Positions 40,287 to 51,836 of a stretch of 64,000 bases of DNA are shown one piece after another (the stretch's first letter is position 1; every line of letters starts with the position of its first letter). Location: assembly GCA_900316285.1 (NCBI GenBank), contig ONCG01000004.1, forward strand, positions 1 to 64,000. Reading direction: 5' to 3'. The position numbers and the translations under genes are program-made. The notes below the pieces were generated by a model, which worked only from the letters and a program-made list of their open reading frames with translations, ran no database searches and had not been told where the DNA came from. This DNA comes from an uncultured Prevotellaceae bacterium (GTDB lineage: Bacteria; Bacteroidota; Bacteroidia; Bacteroidales; Bacteroidaceae).

Positions 40287-41528
40287 TTTCAGGAGACTCA
40301 TAATATTAGCTGGCGGACGACCGGCTTCGAGTTCTCGCTTCATGAACTCCATGTAGGGTGCAACGTGTTGGAAGAACTGGCGATAGCCTTCGCAGAGATA
40401 GTTCAGGCAGGGGTCGCCGTAGTGGTCGCGCAAGAATCGGTTCTTCGGACACTCGCCATTGCAGGCGAACAGATAACGGCATTCGCGACATTGGCGGGGC
40501 AACATCTGTTGCTTGATGCGTGCAAACTGCTGTTGCTTCGGCGAATACATCATCTCGGTAATGGTCTTCTCGTGCAGGTTGCCAAGCTTGTGCTCGGGGA
40601 AGACAAAGTGGTCGCACGAGTAGACGTCGCCGTTGTACTCCATCACGCCCGCATGGCCGCAGCTCTTCGCCAGCGTGCAGATGCCTGGCGCCACACCCAC
40701 CCAGTTGGCCAGGGTGGCATCGAACAGTTGCACGAACACGTTGCCCACGTCGTTTCGCACCCATTCGTCGAATAGCGTGCAGAGAAACTGTCCCCATTGG
40801 CGGGGCGTGATTGAGCTGCTGGTGAGCGTTCCGCCCTCGCTCATGCCTGGGGCGAGCGAGAGTCCGTCGGGGCGCTGTGTGATGCGTTCCACGATAGGAG
40901 CGAACTGCAGGTACTGGCAGCCTATTTCCTTAAAGAAACGATAGAATTCCAGAGCATGGTCGGCATTCCGGCTGTTCACCACCGCCATCGCGTTCCATTC
41001 CACGCGATACTTCTTCAGCAGTTCGATGCCTCGCATGACTTGCTCGAACGACGACTGCCCGCCGGCCGTATGGCGGTAGCTGTCGTGGAAAGGCTGTGGG
41101 CCGTCGATGGAGATGCCCACGAGGAAATTGTTTTCGCGGAAGAAACGGCACCACTCGTCGTTGAGCAGCGTGCCGTTGGTCTGGATGCAGTTGACGACGG
41201 GCCGTCCGCGGCCGTAGATGCGTTGCAATTGCAACGCGCGGCGATAGAAGTCGATGGGCCGCAAGAGAGGTTCGCCCCCATGCCAGGTGAACAGCACCTC
41301 CGGCATGGTCTGGGCTTCCATGTATTGGCGGATGAACTTCTCCAAGAGCTCGTCGCTCATCGTGTGGCCCGTAGCGTTCTGGTAGAGCCGTCCTTTCTCA
41401 AGATAGTAACAATAAGAACACCGCAGGTTGCATTGTGAACCTGCGGGTTTCAGCATCACATAGAGTGGTCTGCTGAAAGCGTAGTTGGTGGTATGGCCAG
41501 AACCTTCTATGCCTTCTTTGCCCTTCAA
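40281..41528 (-). CDS. Anaerobic sulfatase-maturating radical SAM enzyme
   Basis: A radical SAM/SPASM enzyme that converts an active-site Cys or Ser of sulfatases to formylglycine. The 415-residue protein has the Cx3Cx2C motif QCNLRCSYC (C33, C37, C40) followed by the typical YYLEKGRLY, WHGGEPLL, QTNGTLL and GISIDGPQPFHD, and a cysteine-rich SPASM end (CRECRYLFACNGECPKNRF) for two extra clusters. No sulfatase is in the window. Its stop codon is part of a family A repeat, so the native C-terminus may have been slightly changed. Related maturases act on peptides, so another substrate is possible. Confidence 0.87.
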   Translation of the reverse strand: MKGKEGIEGSGHTTNYAFSRPLYVMLKPAGSQCNLRCSYCYYLEKGRLYQNATGHTMSDELLEKFIRQYMEAQTMPEVLFTWHGGEPLLRPIDFYRRALQLQRIYGRGRPVVNCIQTNGTLLNDEWCRFFRENNFLVGISIDGPQPFHDSYRHTAGGQSSFEQVMRGIELLKKYRVEWNAMAVVNSRNADHALEFYRFFKEIGCQYLQFAPIVERITQRPDGLSLAPGMSEGGTLTSSSITPRQWGQFLCTLFDEWVRNDVGNVFVQLFDATLANWVGVAPGICTLAKSCGHAGVMEYNGDVYSCDHFVFPEHKLGNLHEKTITEMMYSPKQQQFARIKQQMLPRQCRECRYLFACNGECPKNRFLRDHYGDPCLNYLCEGYRQFFQHVAPYMEFMKRELEAGRPPANIMSLLKM

Positions 41529-41543
41529 ATTGTGGGTATGGGG

Positions 41544-42377
41544 TTAATAATCGTCGTCGTCGCTAACTTCGGCAGCGTCGAGGCTCAGGTCGTCGGGGTC
41601 GGTCTCGAACGTCGTGCGATAGCTTTCTTCCGTGAGCTGATCCTCGTCGAACTCATCGTCTTCGTCCTCGTCGTCGTAGCTGTCGTCAACCTCGGGCAGA
41701 TCCTCGTCGTCGTCTTCGTTGTCGTCTTGTCTGTCAAGATCCTCGTCGAACTTAATCTTCGGCTTCTCAGCAATGGGCTTGAGCTTGGCGAAGATGGCTT
41801 CCACCCACGTGCCCTTGGCAATCTCGAGCACTTCGAAACCGTCGTTCACCTTCTTCTCATACATGCCGCCGGGCTTGTGCAGACGGTCCTGGGGAAGGGT
41901 GGTGGTGCTGATGTCGAAGCCGCTTTCAATAATGTCCTGAATGCTTTGCGACAGCGAGTCCCAGCCGCCTCCGAAGTTGCGGTCGATGACCTCCATGAGC
42001 TTGGCTGCCGAGATGTGGCGTATGTTCTCGTAGGTGAGGTCGGTCACACGCATGATGGGACGCTTCTTGATGGCGAGCTTCATGTGGGTGTTCTCATCGA
42101 GCTTGATGTTGGCAATCTTAAACCCGCGGGCCTCATACTTCTTGATGACCTCGGGTTTGTCGATTTTCACTTCCTCCATTTCGAAGGCGCTGCGGATGAT
42201 GTCAAGGTAGTGTCTGAAGTTCTCCTTCAGGTCGGCTTCCTTTTCGGCTGCCTCAAACATGCGGAAGATGTCGTTCTCCTGCACGTCCCAGACGCTACTC
42301 TTGGTTAGTGTTTTCAGCGTGAGTGCTTTTTTCTCGTCTATTGCTCCTTTTTCTTCTTTCATATCGTAGTCGTTCAT
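41544..42377 (-). CDS. Unknown protein with very acidic tail
   Basis: A 277-residue soluble protein (start MNDYDMKEEKGAIDEKK at 42377). Residues about 25-200 look folded, with SVWDVQENDIFRMFEAAE and HISAAKLMEVIDRNFGGGW. The last 60 residues are nearly all Asp and Glu (EDDDEDLPEVDDSYDDEDED). I do not recognise it beyond a conserved Bacteroidales type. It is 15 bases upstream of the maturase gene on the same strand and probably cotranscribed. An earlier ATG at 42410 overlaps the promoter and is rejected; the leader is only about 8 bases. Confidence 0.8.
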   Translation of the reverse strand: MNDYDMKEEKGAIDEKKALTLKTLTKSSVWDVQENDIFRMFEAAEKEADLKENFRHYLDIIRSAFEMEEVKIDKPEVIKKYEARGFKIANIKLDENTHMKLAIKKRPIMRVTDLTYENIRHISAAKLMEVIDRNFGGGWDSLSQSIQDIIESGFDISTTTLPQDRLHKPGGMYEKKVNDGFEVLEIAKGTWVEAIFAKLKPIAEKPKIKFDEDLDRQDDNEDDDEDLPEVDDSYDDEDEDDEFDEDQLTEESYRTTFETDPDDLSLDAAEVSDDDDY

Positions 42378-42389
42378 GTTATTTGGCTG

Positions 42390-42397
42390 CAAAAATA
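42390..42397 (-). promoter_or_regulatory. -7 promoter box of the acidic-tail gene
   Basis: TATTTTTG on the minus strand, 12 bases before the start codon. Confidence 0.7.
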
Positions 42398-42512
42398 AAT
42401 ACTTTATCATGAATGAGCAAACTTTTTCCTTCTTTTTTTTATTTTTCTGCTATCTTTATGCTTAAAATCAAAAAAACTTCTTCATTTTATCACATAACTC
42501 TAAACTTTTTAT

Positions 42513-42520
42513 TAATTTTG
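42513..42520 (+). promoter_or_regulatory. -7 promoter box of rarA
   Basis: TAATTTTG ten bases before the ATG at 42531; predicted leader about 4-7 bases. Confidence 0.65.
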
Positions 42521-42530
42521 TCGCTTGATT

Positions 42531-43811
42531 ATGGCAGAACCATTAGCAGAAAGAATGCGTCCGCGCTCTCTCGACGACTATGTCGGGCAGCAGCATCTGG
42601 TTGGCGAGGGTGCCGTTCTGAGGAAGATGATTGACTCGGGACGCATCTCGTCGTTCATCCTGTGGGGACCGCCGGGAGTGGGCAAGACCACGCTGGCTCA
42701 GATTATCGCCCACAAGCTCGACACGCCTTTCTACACGCTTTCGGCTGTGACCAGCGGCGTGAAGGATGTGCGCGATGTGATAGAGCGTGCGAAGCAAAAC
42801 CGCTTCTTCTCGACGGCATCGCCCATTCTGTTCATCGACGAGATACACCGTTTCTCGAAGTCGCAGCAGGACTCGCTGCTGGGCGCTGTGGAGCGGGGTG
42901 TCGTCACGCTCATCGGCGCCACTACGGAGAACCCGTCGTTCGAGGTGATTCGCCCGTTGCTCTCGCGTTGCCAGCTCTATGTGCTGAAGCCGCTCGAGAA
43001 AGACGACTTGCTGGCCTTGTTGCATCGCGCCATTACGACCGATAGCGAACTCTCGAAACTGAACATTGAGCTGAAGGAGACGGGAGCGATGCTCAGATAT
43101 AGCGGCGGCGATGCACGCAAACTGCTCAACATTCTGGAACTCGTGGTGGAGTCGGAGTCGGCACAGACCATCGTTATTACCGACGAACTCGTCGAGGCAC
43201 GCCTGCAGCAGAATCCGCTGGCCTACGACAAAGACGGCGAGATGCATTACGACATCATCTCGGCCTTCATCAAGAGCATTCGCGGCAGCGACCCCGATGC
43301 AGCACTCTACTGGATGGCACGCATGATTGAGGGTGGGGAAGACCCTGAGTTCATCGCCCGACGACTCATCATCAGCGCTTCTGAGGACATCGGCCTGGCC
43401 AATCCCAACGCGTTGCTCCTGGCTAATGCCGCCTTCGATGCCGTGATGAAGATAGGCTGGCCTGAAGGACGCATCCCGCTGGCCGAGGCTGCCGTCTATC
43501 TGGCTGCTTCGCCGAAGAGCAACTCTTCGTATATGGGCATCGGGGCCGCCTTGTCGACGGTTCAGAAGACGGGTAATCTGCCCGTTCCCCTCCATCTGCG
43601 CAACGCTCCCACCAGCCTGATGAAGGACTTGGGCTATAGCGACGGCTATAAGTACAGCCACGACTATCCCGGCCATTTCGTTGAACAACAATATCTGCCC
43701 GACCTGCTGCAGGACGCCCGCTTCTGGCACGCCCAGCACTCGCCCAGCGAGGAGAAGCTCTATCAGAACATGCTTCGCAACTGGGGCGACCGCTTCAGGG
43801 ACGACAGCTAA
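42531..43811 (+). CDS. rarA: Replication-associated recombination protein RarA
   Basis: An AAA+ ATPase (MgsA/WRNIP1 family) acting at stalled replication forks. The 426-residue protein has Walker A GPPGVGKTTLAQ, Walker B LFIDEIHRFSKSQQD, sensor 1 GATTENPSFEV and the C-terminal tetramerisation domain with ISASEDIGLANP and YMGIGAALSTV. The ATG at 42531 is preferred to a TTG two codons earlier because of the nearby promoter. It has a normal family length. Confidence 0.96.
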   Translation: MAEPLAERMRPRSLDDYVGQQHLVGEGAVLRKMIDSGRISSFILWGPPGVGKTTLAQIIAHKLDTPFYTLSAVTSGVKDVRDVIERAKQNRFFSTASPILFIDEIHRFSKSQQDSLLGAVERGVVTLIGATTENPSFEVIRPLLSRCQLYVLKPLEKDDLLALLHRAITTDSELSKLNIELKETGAMLRYSGGDARKLLNILELVVESESAQTIVITDELVEARLQQNPLAYDKDGEMHYDIISAFIKSIRGSDPDAALYWMARMIEGGEDPEFIARRLIISASEDIGLANPNALLLANAAFDAVMKIGWPEGRIPLAEAAVYLAASPKSNSSYMGIGAALSTVQKTGNLPVPLHLRNAPTSLMKDLGYSDGYKYSHDYPGHFVEQQYLPDLLQDARFWHAQHSPSEEKLYQNMLRNWGDRFRDDS

Positions 43812-43851
43812 GACACATACATCCTAAGAAACCAACATCAAACCAAAGACA

Positions 43852-44820
43852 ATGGAAAAGAGAATGAAAATAGTAGAGCTCGATGGCTATGCAGCCAACC
43901 CTGGCGACCTGTCGTGGGAACCGCTGCAGGAGCTGGGCGAGCTCACGGTCTACGACCGCACGCCTGCATCGCTCGTCGTGGAACGAGCCAAGGATGCCGA
44001 TATTATTCTTATTAATAAGGTACTCATTACCGAAGAGGTGCTTTCGCAGCTGCCGCGCCTGAAGTATATCGGCGTGCTCGCCACGGGCTATAATGTTGTC
44101 GACGTGAAGGCGGCTACCAAGCGTGGCATCGTGGTCACGAATATTCCGGCCTATAGCACCGAGAGCGTGGCCCAGATGACGTTTGCACACATCTTGAACA
44201 TCACCAACCGCATCGGCCACTATGCCCGCCAGAGCCGCGAGGGACGTTGGAGCAGCAACCCCGACTTCTGCTACTGGGACACCCAGCTATGGGAGCTATC
44301 GGGCAAGACCATCGGTATCGTCGGATTGGGCAATATCGGAATGCGCGTGGCCACCATCGCTCGCTATTTCGGCATGGATGTGTTTGCCTATACCAGCAAG
44401 AACTCTGCCGATCTGCCCGAAGGCATCCAGAAGACCACGCTCGACGGCCTCTTCGCCGTGAGCGACATCGTCAGCCTGCATTGTCCGCTGACCGCCGACA
44501 CCCGCCATCTCATCAACCGCGAGTCGCTGGAGAAGATGAAGGAGGGTTCCATCCTCATCAACACCGGACGCGGACCGCTCGTCGACGAGGAGGCTGTTGC
44601 CGATGCTTTGGCCTCTGGACATCTGGGTGGCTATGGTGCCGACGTGATGATCGACGAGCCGCCATCGCCCAACAATCCGTTGCTAGCCCAGCGTAACGCT
44701 TTTATCACACCTCATATTGCCTGGGCTACACGCGAAGCTCGCCAGCGACTCATGGACATCTGCGTTCGCAACGTGAAGGCCTTCATCGAGGGCAAGCGGC
44801 TGAATGCTGTGAATGCATAA
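43852..44820 (+). CDS. D-2-hydroxyacid dehydrogenase
   Basis: An NAD(P)-dependent dehydrogenase resembling hydroxypyruvate/glycerate dehydrogenases. The 322 residues include GVLATGYNVVDVKAATKRGI, the Rossmann motif GIVGLGNIGMRVA, the catalytic region INTGRGPLVDEEAV, and the catalytic His in ITPHIAW. It lies 40 bases after rarA. Glyoxylate or hydroxypyruvate reduction is the most likely role; the exact substrate is uncertain. Confidence 0.9.
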   Translation: MEKRMKIVELDGYAANPGDLSWEPLQELGELTVYDRTPASLVVERAKDADIILINKVLITEEVLSQLPRLKYIGVLATGYNVVDVKAATKRGIVVTNIPAYSTESVAQMTFAHILNITNRIGHYARQSREGRWSSNPDFCYWDTQLWELSGKTIGIVGLGNIGMRVATIARYFGMDVFAYTSKNSADLPEGIQKTTLDGLFAVSDIVSLHCPLTADTRHLINRESLEKMKEGSILINTGRGPLVDEEAVADALASGHLGGYGADVMIDEPPSPNNPLLAQRNAFITPHIAWATREARQRLMDICVRNVKAFIEGKRLNAVNA

Positions 44821-44850
44821 ACCAACTTCATCTATCTCTTCTGCCGACAC

Positions 44851-45510
44851 ATGGACTATACGCTAACGACCGATCCGGAACTCGTTGAGAACGTACGACG
44901 CATCATCGAGTTTCTTGGCACCTTCGCCTTCGCCATTTCAGGCATTCGTCATGCTGCTGCATGCCGGTTCGACTGGTTTGGCGGCTTCGTCTGTGGCGTT
45001 TGCGTGGCTATTGGTGGCGGAACGTTGCGCGATGTGATGTTGGGTGTCACTCCGTTTTGGATGACGTCGCCGTTCTACATCGTCTGCACCCTGATGGCTC
45101 AGGTGTTCGTCATCCTCTTTGCCCGTTCGCTGAAGCGGCTCGACAACGCATGGTTCGTCTTCGACACACTCGGCCTCGCCCTTTTCACGATTGCCGGACT
45201 GCAGAAGACGCTCGATTGCGGACACGCTATGTGGGTGGCCATTCTCATGGGATGCATCACGGGTAGCGCCGGTGGTGTGATTCGCGACCTCTTCCTGAAT
45301 CGCATGCCACTCATCTTCCGAAAGGAGATCTATGCGATGGCGAGCATCGTGGGTGGCGTTCTTTACTGGCTGTTGCTCATCAACGATGCTGGAGTAGGCG
45401 TGGCCTCGGTTGTCACCTTCTTCTTCATCTGCTTGGTGAGGGCGCTGGCTATGAAGTACCACATCTCCCTGCCACAGTTGCGATTGGAAGACGAGGAAAA
45501 GGAGGAATGA
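44851..45510 (+). CDS. TRIC/UPF0126 cation channel family protein
   Basis: A 219-residue inner-membrane protein with seven predicted helices in two repeats. Conserved Gly-rich motifs are CVAIGGGTLRDVMLG in the first repeat and GCITGSAGGVIRDLF in the second, as in prokaryotic TRIC channels. The C-terminus is acidic. It begins 30 bases after the dehydrogenase gene, same strand. Confidence 0.9.
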   Translation: MDYTLTTDPELVENVRRIIEFLGTFAFAISGIRHAAACRFDWFGGFVCGVCVAIGGGTLRDVMLGVTPFWMTSPFYIVCTLMAQVFVILFARSLKRLDNAWFVFDTLGLALFTIAGLQKTLDCGHAMWVAILMGCITGSAGGVIRDLFLNRMPLIFRKEIYAMASIVGGVLYWLLLINDAGVGVASVVTFFFICLVRALAMKYHISLPQLRLEDEEKEE

Positions 45511-45570
45511 CTCCCGACGGATGAATACACGATAAAAAAAGAGTAAGAATTTTCAATAGGTAAAAAGAAC

Positions 45571-46854
45571 ATGAAGGAAAAACTGAAACCCGCCACGCTT
45601 TGCGTGCAAGCTGGCTGGAAACCGAAAAACGGAGAGGCACGCGTGCTCCCCATCTATCAGAGCACCACGTTCAAGTATGATAACACCGAGGAGATGGCCG
45701 ACCTCTTCGATTTGAAGAAAGAAGGCTATTTCTACACCCGCCTGCAGAATCCCACCAACGATGCTGTTGCCAGCAAGATTGCTGCTCTCGAAGGGGGTGT
45801 GGGCGCTGTGCTCACATCCAGCGGACAGGCTGCCAACTTCTATGCTTTGTTTAACATCTGCGAGGCTGGCGACCACTTTGTGACTTCCAACGAAATCTAT
45901 GGTGGCACCTATAATCTCTTCGGGGTGACGCTGAAGAAGCTGGGCATCGACTGTACATTCGTGAATCAAGAAGCCAGCGAGGAAGAAATAGAAGCCGCCT
46001 TCCGTCCGAACACGAAGGCTTTGTTTGGCGAGACCATCTCGAATCCCGGTTGTCGTGTGCTCGACATCGAGAAGTTTGCTCGCATCGCCCATCGTCACGG
46101 CGTGCCCCTCATCGTCGACAACACGTTCCCAACACCCATCAACTGCCGTCCGTTCGAGTGGGGAGCTGATATCATCACTCATTCTACAACCAAATACATG
46201 GACGGTCATGCCACGCAGGTGGGTGGCTGCGTTGTAGATAGTGGAAACTTCGACTGGGATGCTCACGCCGAGAAGTTCCCAGGCCTTTGCACGCCCGATG
46301 AGTCGTATCACGGACTCACCTATACGAAGGCTTTCGGAAACATGGCCTATACAACCAAGCTCGTCGCCCAGCTCATGCGCGACCTTGGCAGCATTCCTTC
46401 GCCGCACAACGCATTCCTGCTGAATCTGGGACTCGAGACGCTGCATCTGCGCATGAAGCAACATTGTGAGAACGCACAGCGCGTGGCTGAGTTCCTGCAG
46501 GCCGACGAGCGTGTGGCATGGGTGCACTATAGCGGTCTGCCTGGCGACGACTGCTACGAGCTGGCCCAGAAGTATCTGCCCGGTGGCTCATGTGGTGTGG
46601 TTGCCTTCGGCTTGAAGGGCGACCGCCAGACGGCTATTCAGTTCATGGACTCCCTGCAGCTCATCGCCATCGTCACTCATGTGGCTGATGCTCGCACCTG
46701 TGTGCTACATCCCGCCAGTCACACCCATCGCCAGCTCTCCGATGAGCAGCTGAGAGAGGCCGGTGTGGCTCCCGACCTGATTCGTCTTTCGGTGGGAATA
46801 GAGGATGTCAGCGATATTCTCGATGACATTCGTCAGGCTCTCGACAAGATTTAA
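45571..46854 (+). CDS. metY: O-acetylhomoserine sulfhydrylase
   Basis: A PLP enzyme that makes homocysteine from O-acetylhomoserine and sulfide. The 427-residue protein has PIYQSTTFKYD, YFYTRLQNPTND, the cofactor-binding TSSGQAANF, the PLP lysine in THSTTKYMDGH and the C-terminal HPASHTHRQLSDEQ and RLSVGIEDV. Long Cys/Met-metabolism homologues of this size (about 430 residues) are MetY rather than MetB/MetC. I see no SAM riboswitch in the 60-base leader. Confidence 0.92.
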   Translation: MKEKLKPATLCVQAGWKPKNGEARVLPIYQSTTFKYDNTEEMADLFDLKKEGYFYTRLQNPTNDAVASKIAALEGGVGAVLTSSGQAANFYALFNICEAGDHFVTSNEIYGGTYNLFGVTLKKLGIDCTFVNQEASEEEIEAAFRPNTKALFGETISNPGCRVLDIEKFARIAHRHGVPLIVDNTFPTPINCRPFEWGADIITHSTTKYMDGHATQVGGCVVDSGNFDWDAHAEKFPGLCTPDESYHGLTYTKAFGNMAYTTKLVAQLMRDLGSIPSPHNAFLLNLGLETLHLRMKQHCENAQRVAEFLQADERVAWVHYSGLPGDDCYELAQKYLPGGSCGVVAFGLKGDRQTAIQFMDSLQLIAIVTHVADARTCVLHPASHTHRQLSDEQLREAGVAPDLIRLSVGIEDVSDILDDIRQALDKI

Positions 46855-46875
46855 CCTGCCGAAAAAATTGTATTG

Positions 46876-46907
46876 ATGTAGGGACGCGGCATGCCGCGTC
46901 CCTACAT
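46876..46907. repeat. Family A repeat, copy 3 (perfect palindrome)
   Basis: A perfect 32-base palindrome, ATGTAGGGACGCGGCA and its complement, consisting only of the two outer arms of the family with no centre. It sits between the convergent metY and helicase genes and could act as a terminator-like hairpin. Confidence 0.85.
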
Positions 46908-46926
46908 ATTTTAATGACCGGTTGGG

Positions 46927-49155
46927 TTAATCCTCTGGCTGACCTTCTATTCCCCTCACGACCAACTGTATCTCAGCATAGCCCACATCGGGTGGACAGA
47001 GGGCCTTGATGACTTTCAGCCCGCATCTCGTACCCGTCATGCCAATCACCTTGTTGATGGCGGAAAAGTGCTGTTCGCCGATGATGTCGGCTGCGGAGAG
47101 CTCGCCCGTTTCGATATAGGTGGCCAGATGGCTCAGGACTGAACTCAAAGCCAAACCGCGCTCAGTAGCAATCTCTACGGGTGTGAGACCTTGCAGAAAC
47201 ATGCGATAGCTCACGATGCGCGTGTTTTCCTTCTTGGGCGCATCTTTTTCTTTCTCCTTTCCCTTTGCCTTCCTTTTCTTTTTCTTCTCAAGCTTCTCGG
47301 CACTTCCGTCTTGAATGTCCATCGCCGAGACTTGCGACTGGCGCTTGCTCATCAGATAGCCGGCCGTCGTAAAACCATCCAGGGCCATGCGTTGCAACAG
47401 AAAGCGACGCGACAACAGCGTTTCAGCCACATCGGGAAGCGCTTCGCCCAACCGTTTCATCGCTTCCTTGTTGTTCGATTTCACGGGCTTCGTCAACGCC
47501 AGTGGCTCGTTCAGCAGCTCGGCAAGCTTCTGGTCGAAATAGGTGCAGCTGCGCTTCACCCTTTCAAGGAATGCTTCTTCGTGCAGCTGCTCTGTGCTCA
47601 TCGCTCCAATGGCCATGCGCCACTTCAGCGCCACTTCGGCAACGTCTTTCTTCAGTTGGTGGAGCGATTGCTTGTGGAGGTCGGTGACGTTTGTAAACGC
47701 GTTATAGAAGAACTCGATGAGCAGACGCCCTAGGTGCTCTTCCTTGTAGATGAGCGATGAGAAGTCGAAAAGCTCGAGCAGCAGATGTCTGAAGAACTCT
47801 TCTTTGAGTGTAGGCAGCATGGCGATGCTCTGTCGGGCAGCTTCCTCTTGCTGGCCGATGTATTGACTGACACGCGGGTCGTTGATGATGGCTCGCGACT
47901 CGATGGGTGTTGCCAGCTGCAGGCCTTCCAACGACCGACAACGGCTCAGCGCCACATATACCTGACCGGGTGCAAACGACATGTTGGCATCGATGATGGC
48001 GTGTTCGAAGGTCAGTCCCTGGCTCTTATGAATGGTGATCGCCCACGCCAATCGTAACGGCAACTGGGTAAACGTGCCCTGTATGTCAGTCTTCAGTTCG
48101 CGTGTCTCAGCATCCAGTGTGTATTTTGCATTCTCCCACGTCTGCGGTTCCACTTCTATGTCGTAGTCGTCGCCCTCACAACGCACGAACACCCGTTCGG
48201 CATTCAGGAAGGTCACCTGTGCGATGCGACCGTTGTAGTAGCGATGTTCAGACGATGCGTCGTTCTTCACAAACATCACCTGCGTGCCTTCCTTCAGAAT
48301 GAGCTGTTCGGCAGTAGGGTAGGAGTAGTCGGGAAAAGTGCCCTTCACTTCTGCTGTGTAGGTAAAAGCCTCGGTAGGTAGTTTCGCAAGCTGGCTTTCG
48401 TTGATGCGATCGGCGGAGAAGTTATGCGTGCATAGTCGAATGGCCGAACCCGTTGTCTGTTGAGTGGCCAACCGACTGTTCAGTAACATCAGGTCTTCAG
48501 CACTTGGGTTGCCGGCGCGGACGTGGTTCAGTAGTTCAACGAAGCGTTCGTCGTGTTGGCGGTAGACGGTTTTCAACTCTATCGTCACATAGTCCGTTTG
48601 TGCCAATGCCTTGCTGCCAAAGAAGTAGGGTGTGGCGTAGTAGGGGCGCAGCATCGCTTCGTCCTCGGGTGTCACCACAGGTGTGAGCTGTCCGAGGTCG
48701 CCAATCATCAATAGCTGTATGCCACCAAAGGGCAGATAGCGGTTGCGGAAACGGCGAAGCACCGAGTCGATGGCATCGAGCAAGTCGGCCCGCACCATCG
48801 AAATCTCGTCGATAATAAGCAGGTCGAGAGAGGCGATGATTTTTCGCTTATCGCGACTGAAGTCGAAGCGGCTTTTCATCTTTGCATCGGGTACGAAAGG
48901 CGATAGCGGCAGCTGGAAGAACGAGTGAATCGTTACGCCCCCGGCATTAATGGCTGCCACGCCTGTGGGTGCCACCACCACGCTACGTTTTGTGCTCTCT
49001 TCCACCACTCGTTTCAAGAAGGTGGTTTTTCCCGTTCCTGCCTTGCCAGTCAGGAAGATGCTGCGTCCTGTGTGCTCGATGAAGTCCCACGCCAGTTGCA
49101 GTTCGCGATTAGCTTGTATGTTTGAGTTTATATCGGTTTCTATCGGTTGATTCAT
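46927..49155 (-). CDS. Pif1-like helicase with C-terminal winged/HTH domain
   Basis: An SF1B DNA helicase. The 742-residue protein (start MNQPIETDIN at 49155) has Walker A TGKAGTGKTTFLK, Walker B LLIIDEISMVRADLLD, motif III GDLGQLTPV, VYRQHDERFV and motif VI-like AITIHKSQGLTFEHA and VYVALSRCRSLEGL. A Lys-rich linker (KLEKKKKRKAKGKEKEK, about 635-655) leads to a helix-turn-helix (LQGLTPVEIATERGLALSSV) of the RQC/HTH_40 type. This is a standard Bacteroidetes architecture. The promoter at 49180-49187 fixes the start. Confidence 0.9.
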   Translation of the reverse strand: MNQPIETDINSNIQANRELQLAWDFIEHTGRSIFLTGKAGTGKTTFLKRVVEESTKRSVVVAPTGVAAINAGGVTIHSFFQLPLSPFVPDAKMKSRFDFSRDKRKIIASLDLLIIDEISMVRADLLDAIDSVLRRFRNRYLPFGGIQLLMIGDLGQLTPVVTPEDEAMLRPYYATPYFFGSKALAQTDYVTIELKTVYRQHDERFVELLNHVRAGNPSAEDLMLLNSRLATQQTTGSAIRLCTHNFSADRINESQLAKLPTEAFTYTAEVKGTFPDYSYPTAEQLILKEGTQVMFVKNDASSEHRYYNGRIAQVTFLNAERVFVRCEGDDYDIEVEPQTWENAKYTLDAETRELKTDIQGTFTQLPLRLAWAITIHKSQGLTFEHAIIDANMSFAPGQVYVALSRCRSLEGLQLATPIESRAIINDPRVSQYIGQQEEAARQSIAMLPTLKEEFFRHLLLELFDFSSLIYKEEHLGRLLIEFFYNAFTNVTDLHKQSLHQLKKDVAEVALKWRMAIGAMSTEQLHEEAFLERVKRSCTYFDQKLAELLNEPLALTKPVKSNNKEAMKRLGEALPDVAETLLSRRFLLQRMALDGFTTAGYLMSKRQSQVSAMDIQDGSAEKLEKKKKRKAKGKEKEKDAPKKENTRIVSYRMFLQGLTPVEIATERGLALSSVLSHLATYIETGELSAADIIGEQHFSAINKVIGMTGTRCGLKVIKALCPPDVGYAEIQLVVRGIEGQPED

Positions 49156-49179
49156 GGTGTATGTATTCTTTTCGATGTG

Positions 49180-49187
49180 CAAAGTTA
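49180..49187 (-). promoter_or_regulatory. -7 promoter box of the helicase gene
   Basis: TAACTTTG on the minus strand, 24 bases before the start codon. Confidence 0.75.
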
Positions 49188-49262
49188 CAAAAAAGTTTCA
49201 AAAACTCATGCTGGGCAGGAAATCTTTTTACTGGAAAGTTTGCGTTGTTCAGAGATTTTTTG

Positions 49263-49270
49263 TAATTTTG
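49263..49270 (+). promoter_or_regulatory. -7 promoter box of maeB
   Basis: TAATTTTG with TTTG at 49239-49242, 20 bases upstream. It implies a leader of about 170 bases, the longest in the window. Confidence 0.75.
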
Positions 49271-49276
49271 CGATTT

Positions 49277-49444
49277 GAATCGCGATGTTACTACGTCTCG
49301 GCCAAAAAATGAATTTTTCTGCTCTCGACTATTCGTAACATTGCACGATAAGAGACAGACGAACTGTTGTTGATGTTTAGACATACGTGACAAACGGACA
49401 TTCGACTGGTAAATAGAAACTAGAAACTTAAAACTATATAGAGT
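49277..49444 (+). other. Long leader of maeB
   Basis: The leader can pair GCGATGTTAC (49282-49291) with GTAACATTGC (49335-49344). It ends in an A-rich AACTAGAAACTTAAAAC segment before the start codon. It matches no riboswitch that I can recognise. Confidence 0.45.
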
Positions 49445-51736
<2,292 letters not shown>

Positions 51737-51755
51737 TAAATTGATTATTAAAATG

Positions 51756-51831
51756 ATGTAGGGACGCGGCGTGCCGCGTTATTGTAAGGGAAAAGCTAGA
51801 TTCAGTTACGCGACACGTCGCGTCCCTACAT
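51756..51831. repeat. Family A palindromic repeat, copy 4
   Basis: Arms ATGTAGGGACGCGGCGTGCC at left and GACACGTCGCGTCCCTACAT at right with the centre GGGAAAAGCTAGATTCAG, closest to copy 1 and in the same orientation. Confidence 0.85.
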
Positions 51832-51836
51832 TTGAT

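Noticed and set aside
45511-45570. SAM riboswitch before metY
   Set aside because: The gap is only 60 bases, with no recognisable stems.
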